Both the position numbers and the translations under genes were made by a program. DNA of 16,584 nucleotides, taken from NCBI GenBank assembly GCA_946538875.1, contig CAMNHD010000007.1, positions 1 through 16,584 of the forward strand, written 5' to 3'. This document shows, piece by piece, positions 1 through 9,400 of the stretch; position 1 is the first letter of the stretch; each line of letters opens with the position of its first letter. The notes beneath the pieces are model-generated. The model saw only the letters and a list, made by a program, of their open reading frames with translations, had not been told where the DNA came from and made no database searches. Origin of the DNA: an uncultured Treponema sp. (GTDB lineage Bacteria > Spirochaetota > Spirochaetia > Treponematales > Treponemataceae).

Positions 1-153
1 AATTATATTTCCTTTTCGTATTTCTTTTTTCTTATTCTCTTCTGTTCTTTTTGACGACTTTTTTATTATGCCATTTATAAAAAATCTAATAGTGAATGAA
101 AATAAAATGAAAAAAATACTCATTACCAAAATTAAAAGACGTTCGAATCTCAT
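1..153 (-). CDS. Small membrane protein, partial; possible immunity protein of the orphan RHS module
   Basis: Reading leftward, an ATG at 153-151 overlaps the TGA stop of the orphan RHS gene (ATGA). The frame stays open for 51 codons to the window edge, so the gene is 3'-truncated here. A purine-rich AAGGGA about nine bases before the ATG is a plausible ribosome binding site. The product starts with a short basic N-terminus, then one hydrophobic segment at about residues 6-30 rich in Leu, Ile and Phe, then a strongly charged Lys/Glu/Arg stretch at about 31-48. This is a membrane-anchored layout with a polar tail. Tight coupling to an RHS C-terminal module is typical of immunity genes, so that role is inferred from position only. 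I recognise no family. Confidence 0.6.
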   Translation of the reverse strand, partial: MRFERLLILVMSIFFILFSFTIRFFINGIIKKSSKRTEENKKKEIRKGNII

Positions 154-2159
154 TTTTTTACTTCCCTTATATCGACATCTGCAAATGCTGCCATTGGTGG
201 CACTAAAATACTTTTTAAATCTTCCCCAAATGGTTTATTATTTTCTCCAACCATTCTAGTGATTCCATATGCAGATAAGGCTCCACCCGTTATCATAGCA
301 TCATATCCAATCATTGCAGAACCACCAACAGTTTCTGGAGCAAGTGCTGCAGCCGCAAATCCACCTCCAACTATAATTCCAACTCCTGATACAAACTCTC
401 CAAATCCTATGAGAAAATTACCAGCATTACTGTAATAACCCGTATGTGATTTTTCACTTGGATTATTATTTGAAGAAGTCATTTCTGAATTATTAAGAAA
501 AGAACTAAAGTCTAAAGTGTTTCCTGAATATATTTTATCTGGGTCAGCAATATTATTTGCTTTTGCAACATCTTCATAAGAGATATCTGTACCATTGCTT
601 TGATTAAAATTTTGCGTAATTTTACTAAGAGTATCATTTTGGGAAATCTCACAAGATTTTCCAGTTTCATCCCAAATTTCTCTTCCATCAGGGTCTGTGT
701 ACCTCATCGGATTATTCCCTGCATAATGATACAGACTCAAGTTTACAGTGTTGTACACACCGCCCATACCCGGAAGCTTCGAAGAATCATAACCAGCACC
801 CGGAACATACTCTCCCAGCGCCGGGTCCGTGCTCAGCCACCTAGAATACCGGGCATCGTAATATCTGGCACCATAGTAATACAAACCTGTCTCTTCGTCT
901 AGTTCTTTACCAGTAAACTTGTATGGTAAGAAATCTGTGCCTGTATTTCTTGTTTTTTCTACCCAGGTTTCTCCATATGGAGTGTATTCAATTCTCTGAT
1001 ATTCATCACCTTTGTAATCACTTATTAAAGTTGCAGAACCTAAATGATCACTATGGTAATAATATTGTCTGGTTTCCTCCTCTTCTAAGCTTGGATTACT
1101 TCCAGAATTTAATTTTGTTACAATTCTTGTATCTCCAAGATAGATATTTTTAATATACTGACCGCCAAAAAGAGAATTTCCGCTGTCGGTATGTAAAGCC
1201 CACATTTTATTAAAATATATAGTTTCATTATGCAAACCATATTTATTTGTCCGCTGTCCATCATGACCATAAACATAAACTAAATTATGACTGGCATCTG
1301 AACTTGCTATCAGCTGATTTTTTTCATTCCAGGTATATATTCGTTCATAGCCTTTGCTTTTATTATTTTCTTCTTTGGTTTTATAATAGCCCCAGGCATA
1401 ATCTGTAGAATATACTTCTTCCTGTTCATGGTTAATCTTATGTCCGTATTGAACAGTTTCTTCTTCAAAATTACCGTCCTTTTCACATATTATATTTCCA
1501 TTAAGGTCATATTTATAATAGCGGTTTCCAACATTAATTAACCTGTGTGCATAATTACTATCATAATTACAAACCATGCTGTAATTTAAATCATCCCCAA
1601 TTGTTTTAGCCGGTGTAACTTTCTCAGTACTTCCTTTTGCTGTCATATTTCCAAGTCCTATGGTATCAAAAACATAATCCTGTCTGTATTCAGATATATA
1701 TTCTGGATTCATAGAATTGTAAGGATTATAAGTTGTATTACCTGTTACACTTGTTAATTGATATAAATCATCATATGTATAACTTTGACTTGTACTATAA
1801 TTTCCATTTAATCCTATTAAACAATCATTTTTATATTCTTTTATATTTCCAACTTTATCAAAGTTATAGTTTATGTTCTGGAACTGCACACCCCATTCAT
1901 TCTGGGTTTTAATGTTAGTTAACCAACGCCGTGCAGGATTATATTCATAATTTGTTTTTACTCCATTTCCATATTGAATTTCGGTACGCTGTCCATACTC
2001 ATCATATAAAATGTTTTCTACATAAATAAATTCTTTTCCATAATTAATACCAGAAACCTTTTTAACCTGGCCGCCTGCATCATATTCATAATGAATGGTT
2101 TCGCCATCCGGATATGTAATAAATTGCATTCGTCCAAGATAATCAGAGCCATATTCCAT
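150..2159 (-). CDS. Orphan RHS-repeat C-terminal module with LysM segment (truncated, probably decayed)
   Basis: The 669-residue reading frame is homologous to the C-terminal part of the giant RHS protein in this window. Both share SDYLGRM, YPDGETI, GGQV and the RHS core signature (YTPYGETW, TGKELDEETGLYYYGARY, RWLSTDPAL, YHYAGNNP, TDPDG; core at about residues 390-495). After the core a LysM-like segment follows at about 505-551 (DTLSKI, then DPDKIYSGNTL), which would bind peptidoglycan glycan. Next is a Gly/Ala-rich hydrophobic stretch at about 578-640 like the pre-toxin regions of RHS proteins. The protein ends about 25 residues later with no recognisable toxin domain. The ATG at 2159 has no visible Shine-Dalgarno sequence, and RHS coding sequence continues upstream of it, so this start is probably not a true gene start. 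The gene is AT-rich except across the core. It is likely a displaced, silent donor module; expression is uncertain. Confidence 0.75.
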   Translation of the reverse strand: MEYGSDYLGRMQFITYPDGETIHYEYDAGGQVKKVSGINYGKEFIYVENILYDEYGQRTEIQYGNGVKTNYEYNPARRWLTNIKTQNEWGVQFQNINYNFDKVGNIKEYKNDCLIGLNGNYSTSQSYTYDDLYQLTSVTGNTTYNPYNSMNPEYISEYRQDYVFDTIGLGNMTAKGSTEKVTPAKTIGDDLNYSMVCNYDSNYAHRLINVGNRYYKYDLNGNIICEKDGNFEEETVQYGHKINHEQEEVYSTDYAWGYYKTKEENNKSKGYERIYTWNEKNQLIASSDASHNLVYVYGHDGQRTNKYGLHNETIYFNKMWALHTDSGNSLFGGQYIKNIYLGDTRIVTKLNSGSNPSLEEEETRQYYYHSDHLGSATLISDYKGDEYQRIEYTPYGETWVEKTRNTGTDFLPYKFTGKELDEETGLYYYGARYYDARYSRWLSTDPALGEYVPGAGYDSSKLPGMGGVYNTVNLSLYHYAGNNPMRYTDPDGREIWDETGKSCEISQNDTLSKITQNFNQSNGTDISYEDVAKANNIADPDKIYSGNTLDFSSFLNNSEMTSSNNNPSEKSHTGYYSNAGNFLIGFGEFVSGVGIIVGGGFAAAALAPETVGGSAMIGYDAMITGGALSAYGITRMVGENNKPFGEDLKSILVPPMAAFADVDIREVKK

Positions 2160-2346
2160 GACAGCAGATTTTTGTAAATCACCACTAAGGTGACTCTTTA
2201 TTATTCTGGTTTCTTTTATTATTTCACCAAGCTTACCATATTCATAATTTATTTCCCCAGAGGCATCTGTTATTTTATTAATTCTTCAGAATTCGGAGCA
2301 TAAGTTTGATTTAAACTACCATCACCAAACTCTCCATCTTCTTTTG
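2160..2346 (-). pseudogene. 5' remnant of the orphan RHS module, frameshifted
   Basis: In frame with the orphan module, codons 2285-2160 encode more RHS sequence (KITDASGEINYEYG, then KLGEII). It aligns with the giant protein's TDETGMTVRSYGLLGEVVEE. This frame is closed by TGA at 2288-2286. The next frame upstream reads EFGDGSLNQTYAPNSEELIK and stops at TAA 2272-2270. Adding one base to the T4 tract at 2273-2276 (A4 on the coding strand) joins the two frames into one continuous RHS segment. The RHS-like reading ends at about 2346, where the GC-rich hairpin element begins. I read this as a single-base slip in a decayed module; a sequencing error in the homopolymer is the alternative. Confidence 0.6.
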
Positions 2347-2512
2347 GCGGTATCCGCTTGCTCACGCAAGCGGTCGCGCTTTTCGTGGTTCCGGCTTTCG
2401 CCTTCATTCCTACGCGTTGCTTCGGAACTCGCCTCCGGCGAGCCTCTACAATCGCTTACCGGTAGTCTATAGCAGGGCTCCCACAGTTTTCTCCGAAAAC
2501 TACGGTGTTTAA
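2347..2512. repeat. GC-rich multi-hairpin element at the RHS module junction, possible dispersed repeat
   Basis: This block is visibly GC-rich between AT-rich flanks. It holds three perfect hairpins: an 8-bp stem 2354-2361/2366-2373 with a TCAC loop; a 6-bp stem 2428-2433/2437-2442 with a TCC loop; and a 7-bp stem 2485-2491/2495-2501 with a TCC loop. An 8-bp palindrome TACCGGTA sits at 2457-2464. An inverted pair AAGGAATT/AATTCCTT (2511-2518, 2536-2543) brackets its right end and the stop of the membrane-protein gene. No convincing gene lies inside. It resembles the small palindromic intergenic repeats scattered in some bacterial genomes; copy number cannot be judged from one window. Confidence 0.5.
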
Positions 2513-2531
2513 GGAATTCTACTACAAAACC

Positions 2532-2882
2532 CTAAAATTCCTTTATATCAAAAATTTTTATGAGAACAAATTCTGTAATAAAAAAAGTGCTAGCTGATAA
2601 TGATATAAGTGTATAACCGCAGTTCCTTTTCATGAAACTTAAAATACAGAAAATTATACCTAGTACTCCAATTGCTAACAGTACAAATACACTTTTATCA
2701 CTTATACAACCTTTATTAAAAACTTTACACTCTAAGGAAAAAAACAAAACTGCAAAACCAAGAGAAAGTAAAAAGCCAAAAATACATTCAATACCTATAG
2801 TATTAACAATACAGGAAACTAATTCTAATATCACAAACATAATAGCTATATAGACTATATGCTTTTTAAACAAATTAAACAT
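2532..2882 (-). CDS. Four-helix small membrane protein, candidate immunity protein
   Basis: I place the start at the internal ATG 2882-2880, giving 116 residues, because GGAAGGAGAG lies just upstream at good spacing. The longer frame back to 2963 adds a Trp/Cys-rich stretch that looks like out-of-frame remnant sequence. The product has four hydrophobic segments at about residues 8-31, 33-53, 65-85 and 90-112, with short charged loops (ECKVFNKG, MKRNCG) and a lysine/aspartate-bearing C-terminus. I recognise no family. Its ATG lies two bases after the TAA of a short remnant that looks like the end of a toxin tip, and it sits in the same operon direction as the giant RHS gene. By analogy with RHS and CDI loci it may protect against a displaced tip, perhaps a membrane-active one. 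That role is inference. Confidence 0.6.
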   Translation of the reverse strand: MFNLFKKHIVYIAIMFVILELVSCIVNTIGIECIFGFLLSLGFAVLFFSLECKVFNKGCISDKSVFVLLAIGVLGIIFCILSFMKRNCGYTLISLSASTFFITEFVLIKIFDIKEF

Positions 2883-2884
2883 AT

Positions 2885-2994
2885 TTATCTCTCCTTCCTG
2901 TAAACCGGAAGTACTACAGTTCCTGTTTTCCAAACACCACCACCAACACTTCCAAATCCCCATGAATTCGGCAAACCTGAAGATTTTTGATTAA
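2885..2994 (-). pseudogene. Remnant of a displaced RHS or toxin C-terminal tip
   Basis: Between the 138-residue gene and the four-helix gene one frame stays open back to TGA 3016-3014. It reads SGLPNSWGFGSVGGG, then VWKTGTVVLPVYRKER, and stops at TAA 2887-2885. It has no start codon or ribosome binding site of its own. Its last codons contain the Shine-Dalgarno sequence of the next gene. This is what is left when a tip's C-terminus and its immunity gene are pushed downstream by a new tip. The glycine-rich pattern and the coupling support this, but I cannot name the tip family, and a chance open frame of about 30 codons is possible. Confidence 0.35.
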
Positions 2995-3411
2995 TTATAA
3001 AACAGGTTTTACATCACAAAAACGAATTGGATTAGTTATATCTCCATGCTCATTAATTAATTGAAGGTAAAATGAATTAATAACCCTTTTAATCAAATAT
3101 TTATTTCCTATGATTAAGTTATCATTATAAGTAAGAGATTTTATTTCTAAATCACTACAAATTGGATTAAATACAACATATTGACCAACTATAAATGAAT
3201 ATTTCCCTTCTTCATATGGTATCATTCTACTTCTTAAAATCTTTCCGTTTTTTTCTGTATAGATAAATTCTCCATCCTCTCGTATAGATTCATAAACACC
3301 ACCAAGTGCTATACGATCTGGATAATCTTCTTGTCTAAAAAGATTATGTTCTTGATGCCAATCAGATTTTAACAAAGGGAAATAAGATTCGGGACTATAT
3401 ATATATTTCAT
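2995..3411 (-). CDS. Probable cognate immunity protein of the giant RHS toxin (SH3-like C-terminus)
   Basis: The 138-residue protein starts at ATG 3411-3409, which overlaps the giant gene's TGA (3410-3408) as ATGA, so translation is probably coupled. A GAGG about ten bases upstream, inside the toxin coding sequence, can serve as ribosome binding site. There is no signal peptide or membrane segment, so it should be cytosolic. The C-terminal half (about residues 72-138) has the rhythm of a small SH3-like barrel: a VGQYVVFNP strand, an IGNKYLIKRV strand, then YLQLINEHGDI and a final IRFCDVKPVL. The N-terminal half is charged and aromatic and I do not recognise it. Its place directly after a variable toxin tip, with the same AT-rich composition, makes it the expected neutraliser of that tip. 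Function is inferred from position. Confidence 0.7.
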   Translation of the reverse strand: MKYIYSPESYFPLLKSDWHQEHNLFRQEDYPDRIALGGVYESIREDGEFIYTEKNGKILRSRMIPYEEGKYSFIVGQYVVFNPICSDLEIKSLTYNDNLIIGNKYLIKRVINSFYLQLINEHGDITNPIRFCDVKPVL

Positions 3412-6400
3412 TCTGGAATAACCTCACATTTATATGGAACTAATGGAACATTTGTCTTAAATTCAGTCCCACCACCTTTTTTACCATCTAATTCGGCTAC
3501 TGTATTTGTTCCAGGTATAGAATTCTCGGCTGGTCTGTATTCACCAGGCTTAACTTTAACATAGTATCTATATTTAATACTCTTTTCTGACCCATCGTCC
3601 TTTCGAGGAATAGCTAATTTTTCACGAGCTTCACTACCTTTTGCATATTTATCAGGACTAATATAAGAATCAGGCCTTAAGGCACCCTTAAACTGACTTG
3701 GTGGAGTATCCGAATAGTGATACATCGTCACTCCATCATTCTTATTTTTTTCAGCTGTTTTAGATGTAACAGATGAAACAATATTTGTCACAACATTACA
3801 GGCACCATCAACACCTGCTGTTATTGCGGTTCCTAAAGCTTCAAGTCCTTTCTGACCTGCAGGAGTCTGTAAGTATGTTTGTACTGATATTACAAAAGCT
3901 GCGGTTAAGAAAACTATACCGGCAGCAGCACCTATTGCAAGTTCATTACCCGTAGGATCTGTGTACTTAACAGGGTTATTCCCCGCGTAGTGGTATAAAC
4001 TCGCATTTATTGTGTTAAACACACCACCCATACCAGGCAGGTTCTGGTTCTGTTTGCGAACTTCGTCATTTATAGGGGCACCCGGTATGTAATCACCAAG
4101 AGCCGGATCTGTAGAGAGCCATCTGGAGTACTTAGGATCCAGGTATCGTGCACCATAATAGTACAACCCGGTCTCGCTGTCCATCTCTTTTCCGGTAAAG
4201 CGCAAAGGCAAGGCCTCAAATCCGTTCCTTACCTTTTCTATCCACAGTTCTCCATACGGAGTGTATTCTATTCGCTCGTATTCCTTTCCTGCATAGTCAG
4301 AGACAAGCTGGGCACTTCCGAGATGGTCTGCATGGTACCAGTAGGTATTGTACTGCTCATATTCCGTCGTCTCATCATTCCACCAGTTGTTCTTTGTTGC
4401 AATGCGGGTACCTCCAACGTAAATGTGCTTGCTCTGTCTCCATCCAAGAACTGTCGAGCTCATCTGCCAGAGATTATTAAAGTAAAGGGTTTCCCCCTCT
4501 ACGCTGCTCTTTATTGCTCTCTGTCCATCCTCTCCATACCTGTAGCTTACTACAAGGCTGCCTTCTACACTGTACTTAAGGAGGTTACGTTCATTCCAGA
4601 TATACGTTCTGCTGTATTCCTCAGTCTCCACGGAAGGCTGATTGTCCAGAGCAATTCCATAATTGAGGGTGTAGATGTCATCTGCCTTTTCTATGTCTCG
4701 TTTAAGTTCTGCAAGCGTTGATGCCCTGTCGCGTCTCTCACTCGTTATGTTTCCATTAGCGTCATAGGTATAATACATGTTGTCTGCGCGCTCAGTACGA
4801 TGTGCATAGCCTGCAAGGTAGTGATACTGGAAACTGTAATCAAGATCACTTGAGCCGTGCCTAAGCCCATTATCCTTTGTTGCACTGTACTTGCTCTTCA
4901 TGTTGCCTATGTTGTCAAAGCGCCATGTCTGCTCATAAGTACTGGTATAGGGTGCAGGGTCTTCACGGTCACGGGAGTAGCTCCAATCAGGATTATAGGA
5001 AGTCGTTCCCTTTGCACCAGTAAGCTGATATAGTCCGTCGTATGAATAGCTCTGGCTTGTCGTATAGTTAGAAGCAGCATTCTTATAGCTGGCTACATTT
5101 CCGACTTTGTCAAAGCTGTATGTCATTCCTTGCAGGATTCTTCCGTTTGCATCAGTAGTATCTATGCCAGAAAGCCATCTGCGGTTCTCATCATACTCAT
5201 AGCTTGTCTCGACACCGTTGCCATACTTTATGTAACTTCTCTGACCATATTCATCATAGCCAATGTCCGCCACATAAACAGTTTCACTGCCATTTCTGGT
5301 TCCTGAGACACCGGTTACCTGACCTCCGCGGTCATAAGTGTAGCTTATTGTTTCTCCATCTGGATAGGTTATGTAGGCCATGCGTCCAAGATAGTCGCTG
5401 GTATAGCTCATCGTACTTGTATATGCGCCGTCTGAGTATGTGGCTCCTGAATAATCAGGAGATGACTCATCATACCAGGTATGATGATGTCCATAACTTC
5501 CGTGCCAGTGGCTGTTTCCCCATGACCACCATGGACTCAAGAAGCTGTATGTGCTTCCTATCATTCCAAACAATGAATCAAGCCATCTGTTCCATGTGTG
5601 ATTGTGTTCATTATAATAAATCTGAGTGTAATCACCGATTGTGCGGCTTTCTTCAACAACTTCTCCAAGAAGCCCATAGCTTCTTACAGTCATTCCAGTC
5701 TCATCAGTAAGGCGAACAATCTTTCCGGCACCGTTGTTTCCTGCCCCTGGCTCACCATACCAGTATGCAGTATCAGTACTGTCTGGATAGTCTATGTACG
5801 TAAGCCTGTTAAGTCCATCATAAGTGTAGTATATGTACTCATTATTTTCTCTGAGGACACTGTTCGTCTCTGCAATTACATTTCCACTCTCATCATAGGC
5901 AAATTCTCTTCTTCCACTGTCAGAACTTTCGAGAGCCGTACGTCGACCCAGCATGTCGTACTCTACGGTTATCGGATTCTTCTGTGCATCATAGGCACAA
6001 AGCATCTCTCCCAAAACATTGTATTCATAGTCTGCACGGGTAAGTTCTGTTCCATTGGCATCGTATCTGATTACAGAAACTATATTTCCTCTTGCATCTG
6101 AGCAAGTCCTGCTGATGTTTCCTTCCGGATCTGTCGTTTCTACATATGAAATTCCGCCTGCTATTCCATAGGATGAAAGCTGCTCGCTTCCATCAGGGAG
6201 TGTTGTCTTTATGACACGGTCAAGGTCATCGTATTCCTTTACCGTTGCCCTCTGCATCTCTGGAACCTGCAGAACAAGTTTCTCTGCCGTAGCTGCATTT
6301 GAAAATACTGTCTGTCCTTCTTCTACCGCACGTCCCTTTAAATCATAGCGGAATGCACCACTGACATTCCAGCCTGCAGTGTGATTGCCAGATTTATCAG

Positions 6401-9400
6401 TCTTCTCACCATATTTGGCAGTCCTTATGGTCCTTCCCATTCCATCGGCCTGAACCACAGTGACCATCCTCTCAGCATCATCTGCATCAAATGATACCTT
6501 GTTGTAGGTTTCCGTCCAGAAGAAAGATCCTTGGTCATCATGATATACATACTCTACAGCCGGAGTTCCCTTAAGATCGTCATATGGGCTGAACACCTTA
6601 ATGAGACGTCCCATGTCATCATATTTATATGTCATGGTATTTCCGTTCTCATCGGTCTCACTGGTTTTAAGTCCCCTTGATACATCCCAGTCTATGGAAC
6701 TCTCGTAGGCTCCTCCGCTATATGAGGTTCCGCCGCGATAAACTTTCTTGACGTACTGTCCGGTAGAATCATACTCATACATGAGATATGCGCCACGAGG
6801 ATCTGTCACCTTAGCAATGTTACCATACTTGTCATAAGCTATGCTTGTCGCAGAATATGAGGAACTTCCATAATACCTGTAAAGCGATGTAAGAGACCCT
6901 TTCGTATATCTGCCCTTTCTGAGCCTCAGAAGCTTTCCTTCCTCATCATAGACGGCAATCGATGCCGGATGATTATGCAGATACAGAGAGTCATCATTGT
7001 AGTATGTAAGGTTTACGGAGACCTTTCCTCCGCTTTTTCCTGAATCTTCCGTATACGAGAGGATATTTCCATAGGAATCAAATGAACTGTAATCCGTCTG
7101 GAGCATCATCTTTCCACCGCTTCCAGATGAATCATATTTTGTAAGGCTTTCACTTGTTACGCGGGCATACGGATATGAGTCGATGACATATTCAGATGAC
7201 TGCACAAGGACTCCTGAAGATGTAAATACATCCTGCCTCTCGAGCATACCCTTCTTATAATATTCGCCCTCTTCATTACTGTAGGAACTCTCTGAATAAC
7301 TGTCATCTGCATTGATTGTTCTGACTGTACTAAATCCATAGAATTCCTTCTCGCTTCTGCTGTACTTTCCGTCCCCATAACTGAACCTTGTCTTATAGCT
7401 TCCGATTCCGTTATTTAGTGAAATGTAACCGTCTCTTGAACTTCCATCTGTATATGTTATTGAATCAAAGACGTAACGGTGGCCAGGCATGTCAACGGTG
7501 TTTCCAGCGTCTGCATAGGTTATCGAATAGGTTCCTCCCTGTGGCAGTTCTATTCCCTTTAGGAGTCCAACCTTGCCGAGGATGTTTTTCTTGACCTGTG
7601 CAAACTCTGTTCCTGCAATCTGAGCAATGTGATCCGGGAGTCCGTCTCCATCAAAGTCAGTAAACTTTACTGAGGATGAATTCCAGCTGAACTGAATCCT
7701 GCCTGCGGTAGCTATCGTTATGTGGACAAGCCATACAGGAATGCTTACATATAAGTTTCCGCTTACACCTACACTTATTCCTGTTGAATAATCAATGACA
7801 TCTTCCATTGCAAACGGATTAATATATCCGCTGACAGGATTGTTATCCACTAGTTGCTGAGGATTAATCCTGAATACATTTATGATATCATCATCAAGTC
7901 CTGTCTTTACCCCTATTCCGGAAATAAATTCATTAAGCTGATTAATGACAGCCTTCTGGAATTCCTGTGCCCTCCAGTCAGGTCTGTATATCTTTACGGC
8001 ATTAGAACTGAATCCTGTTCCTGTATTATACCAGACAGTAAAGTATCCGTCGTTCTTCCCCTTACAGACATAATCTGCAAGTCCGTCTCCGTTTATGTCG
8101 CTTAGAGTTCCGTATGTCTGATTTATGGACGCCGAAAGGTTTCCTGCAACACCTCCGCCTACAACAGACGTACTTACACCAAGAGACAGGTTTCCTCCAA
8201 CATTTCCGCTTCCTGACGATGATATTCCTCCTGTCTTTGGCATCAGATAATCCGAAAGTCCTGAGGAAGATAAGTTGTCATTATCAAAAATGTTTACATA
8301 ACAGTTTTCTCCACCCCATGAAACAGGTTCTGCAAACTTTCCGTCCCCAAGATTTAGGGCTACAAAGAAATTCGACTGCTCGGTTCTGGACACCTGATCT
8401 GGCAGTCCGTCACCATTCATGTCCGCGAACATTGAATTCGTTCGGTTTTCTGCAACGCTTGCTGAGATTCCTGCGCTTACACTGCCGCTTATTCCGCCGC
8501 TACTTTCTGGTGCAGGTTCAAGATGGATCTGTTTGAGTTTTCCTGATGGTGCTATCTCCGGCTGAGAACCTCCCTTTCCAACTCCGATATTAACGCCACT
8601 GAATTTATTTTGAGTTACGGCCGAAAGCATTCCGGTCGAACTTGACTTCGGAGATGTAAAACCGTTTCCACTTCCCGGCATATATGAAAATGAAGTAGAA
8701 TCATTTCCATCTCCGAATGTCATCAGATCAGGCCTTGAATCTCCGTCTATATCCATCATTCCCTGATACTGCCAGCTGTCTCCACTGTTGTATCCGATAT
8801 TTGCCGAAACAAAAGGAAGCGTAACCCCTCCATTTACATCCCAGCTGTTTGTCCTGCTTGACCTGATGTCAGAAGGTGCATTTCCTGTCAGACCTCCAGC
8901 GGTGCGCGGTAACCTGTCCCATCCAGTGCCGCCTAAGCGCTCTGATTCATAATGACCGGCTTTATACTTTGCCATATAGGTTACAACTTCTGTTACGTTC
9001 TGAAGCTGACTGTTAAGCTTTGTTTCCGTTTCTTCTGTTGTTTCTCCGCATAGGATTTCTTCACCACCAACTTCTTTTGCACTCAGACCATAGCTGTAGG
9101 CTGGTGCCACAGTTTGTGTGTCTCCCTGATTTGATTTTATCGTAAGCTTTGTTGTGTTTACTGCCCCTATCAGGCTTGGAGAAAATTCATAGACATCCGT
9201 CCAGAGTCCACAGTACCATCCATTCTTTCCACCCTGTAAAGAACTCCTGTATACGGTATTTTCTTCAGTAAGAGATATTCCCGAAAAACGGTTTGCAGAA
9301 TTGTTTCTCATGTCTTCTGTCGAATACGAAGATTCTAGATCTGCCACACCACACTCATATGAAAAATCTCTGATGACACCATTTTCCATGACAGAATAGA

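Noticed and set aside
2270..2407. Small minus-strand frame of 45 codons from ATG 2407 across the hairpin element into RHS remnant
   Set aside because: It joins element sequence to out-of-frame RHS sequence and has no ribosome binding site; better explained as a junction artefact.
2347..2543. Integron attC site or CRISPR repeat
   Set aside because: No paired GTTRRRY/RYYYAAC core sites flank the block, no integrase is visible and there are no regularly spaced direct repeats.
2883..2963. N-terminal extension of the four-helix protein from ATG 2963
   Set aside because: The added Trp/Cys-rich residues overlap the in-frame tip remnant in another frame, and the internal ATG 2882 has the clear ribosome binding site.
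4323..6101. Several long plus-strand open frames (132-168 codons) opposite the giant RHS gene
   Set aside because: They run antisense to strongly conserved RHS coding sequence, have Cys/His/Arg-rich compositions typical of shadow frames, and lack ribosome binding sites.
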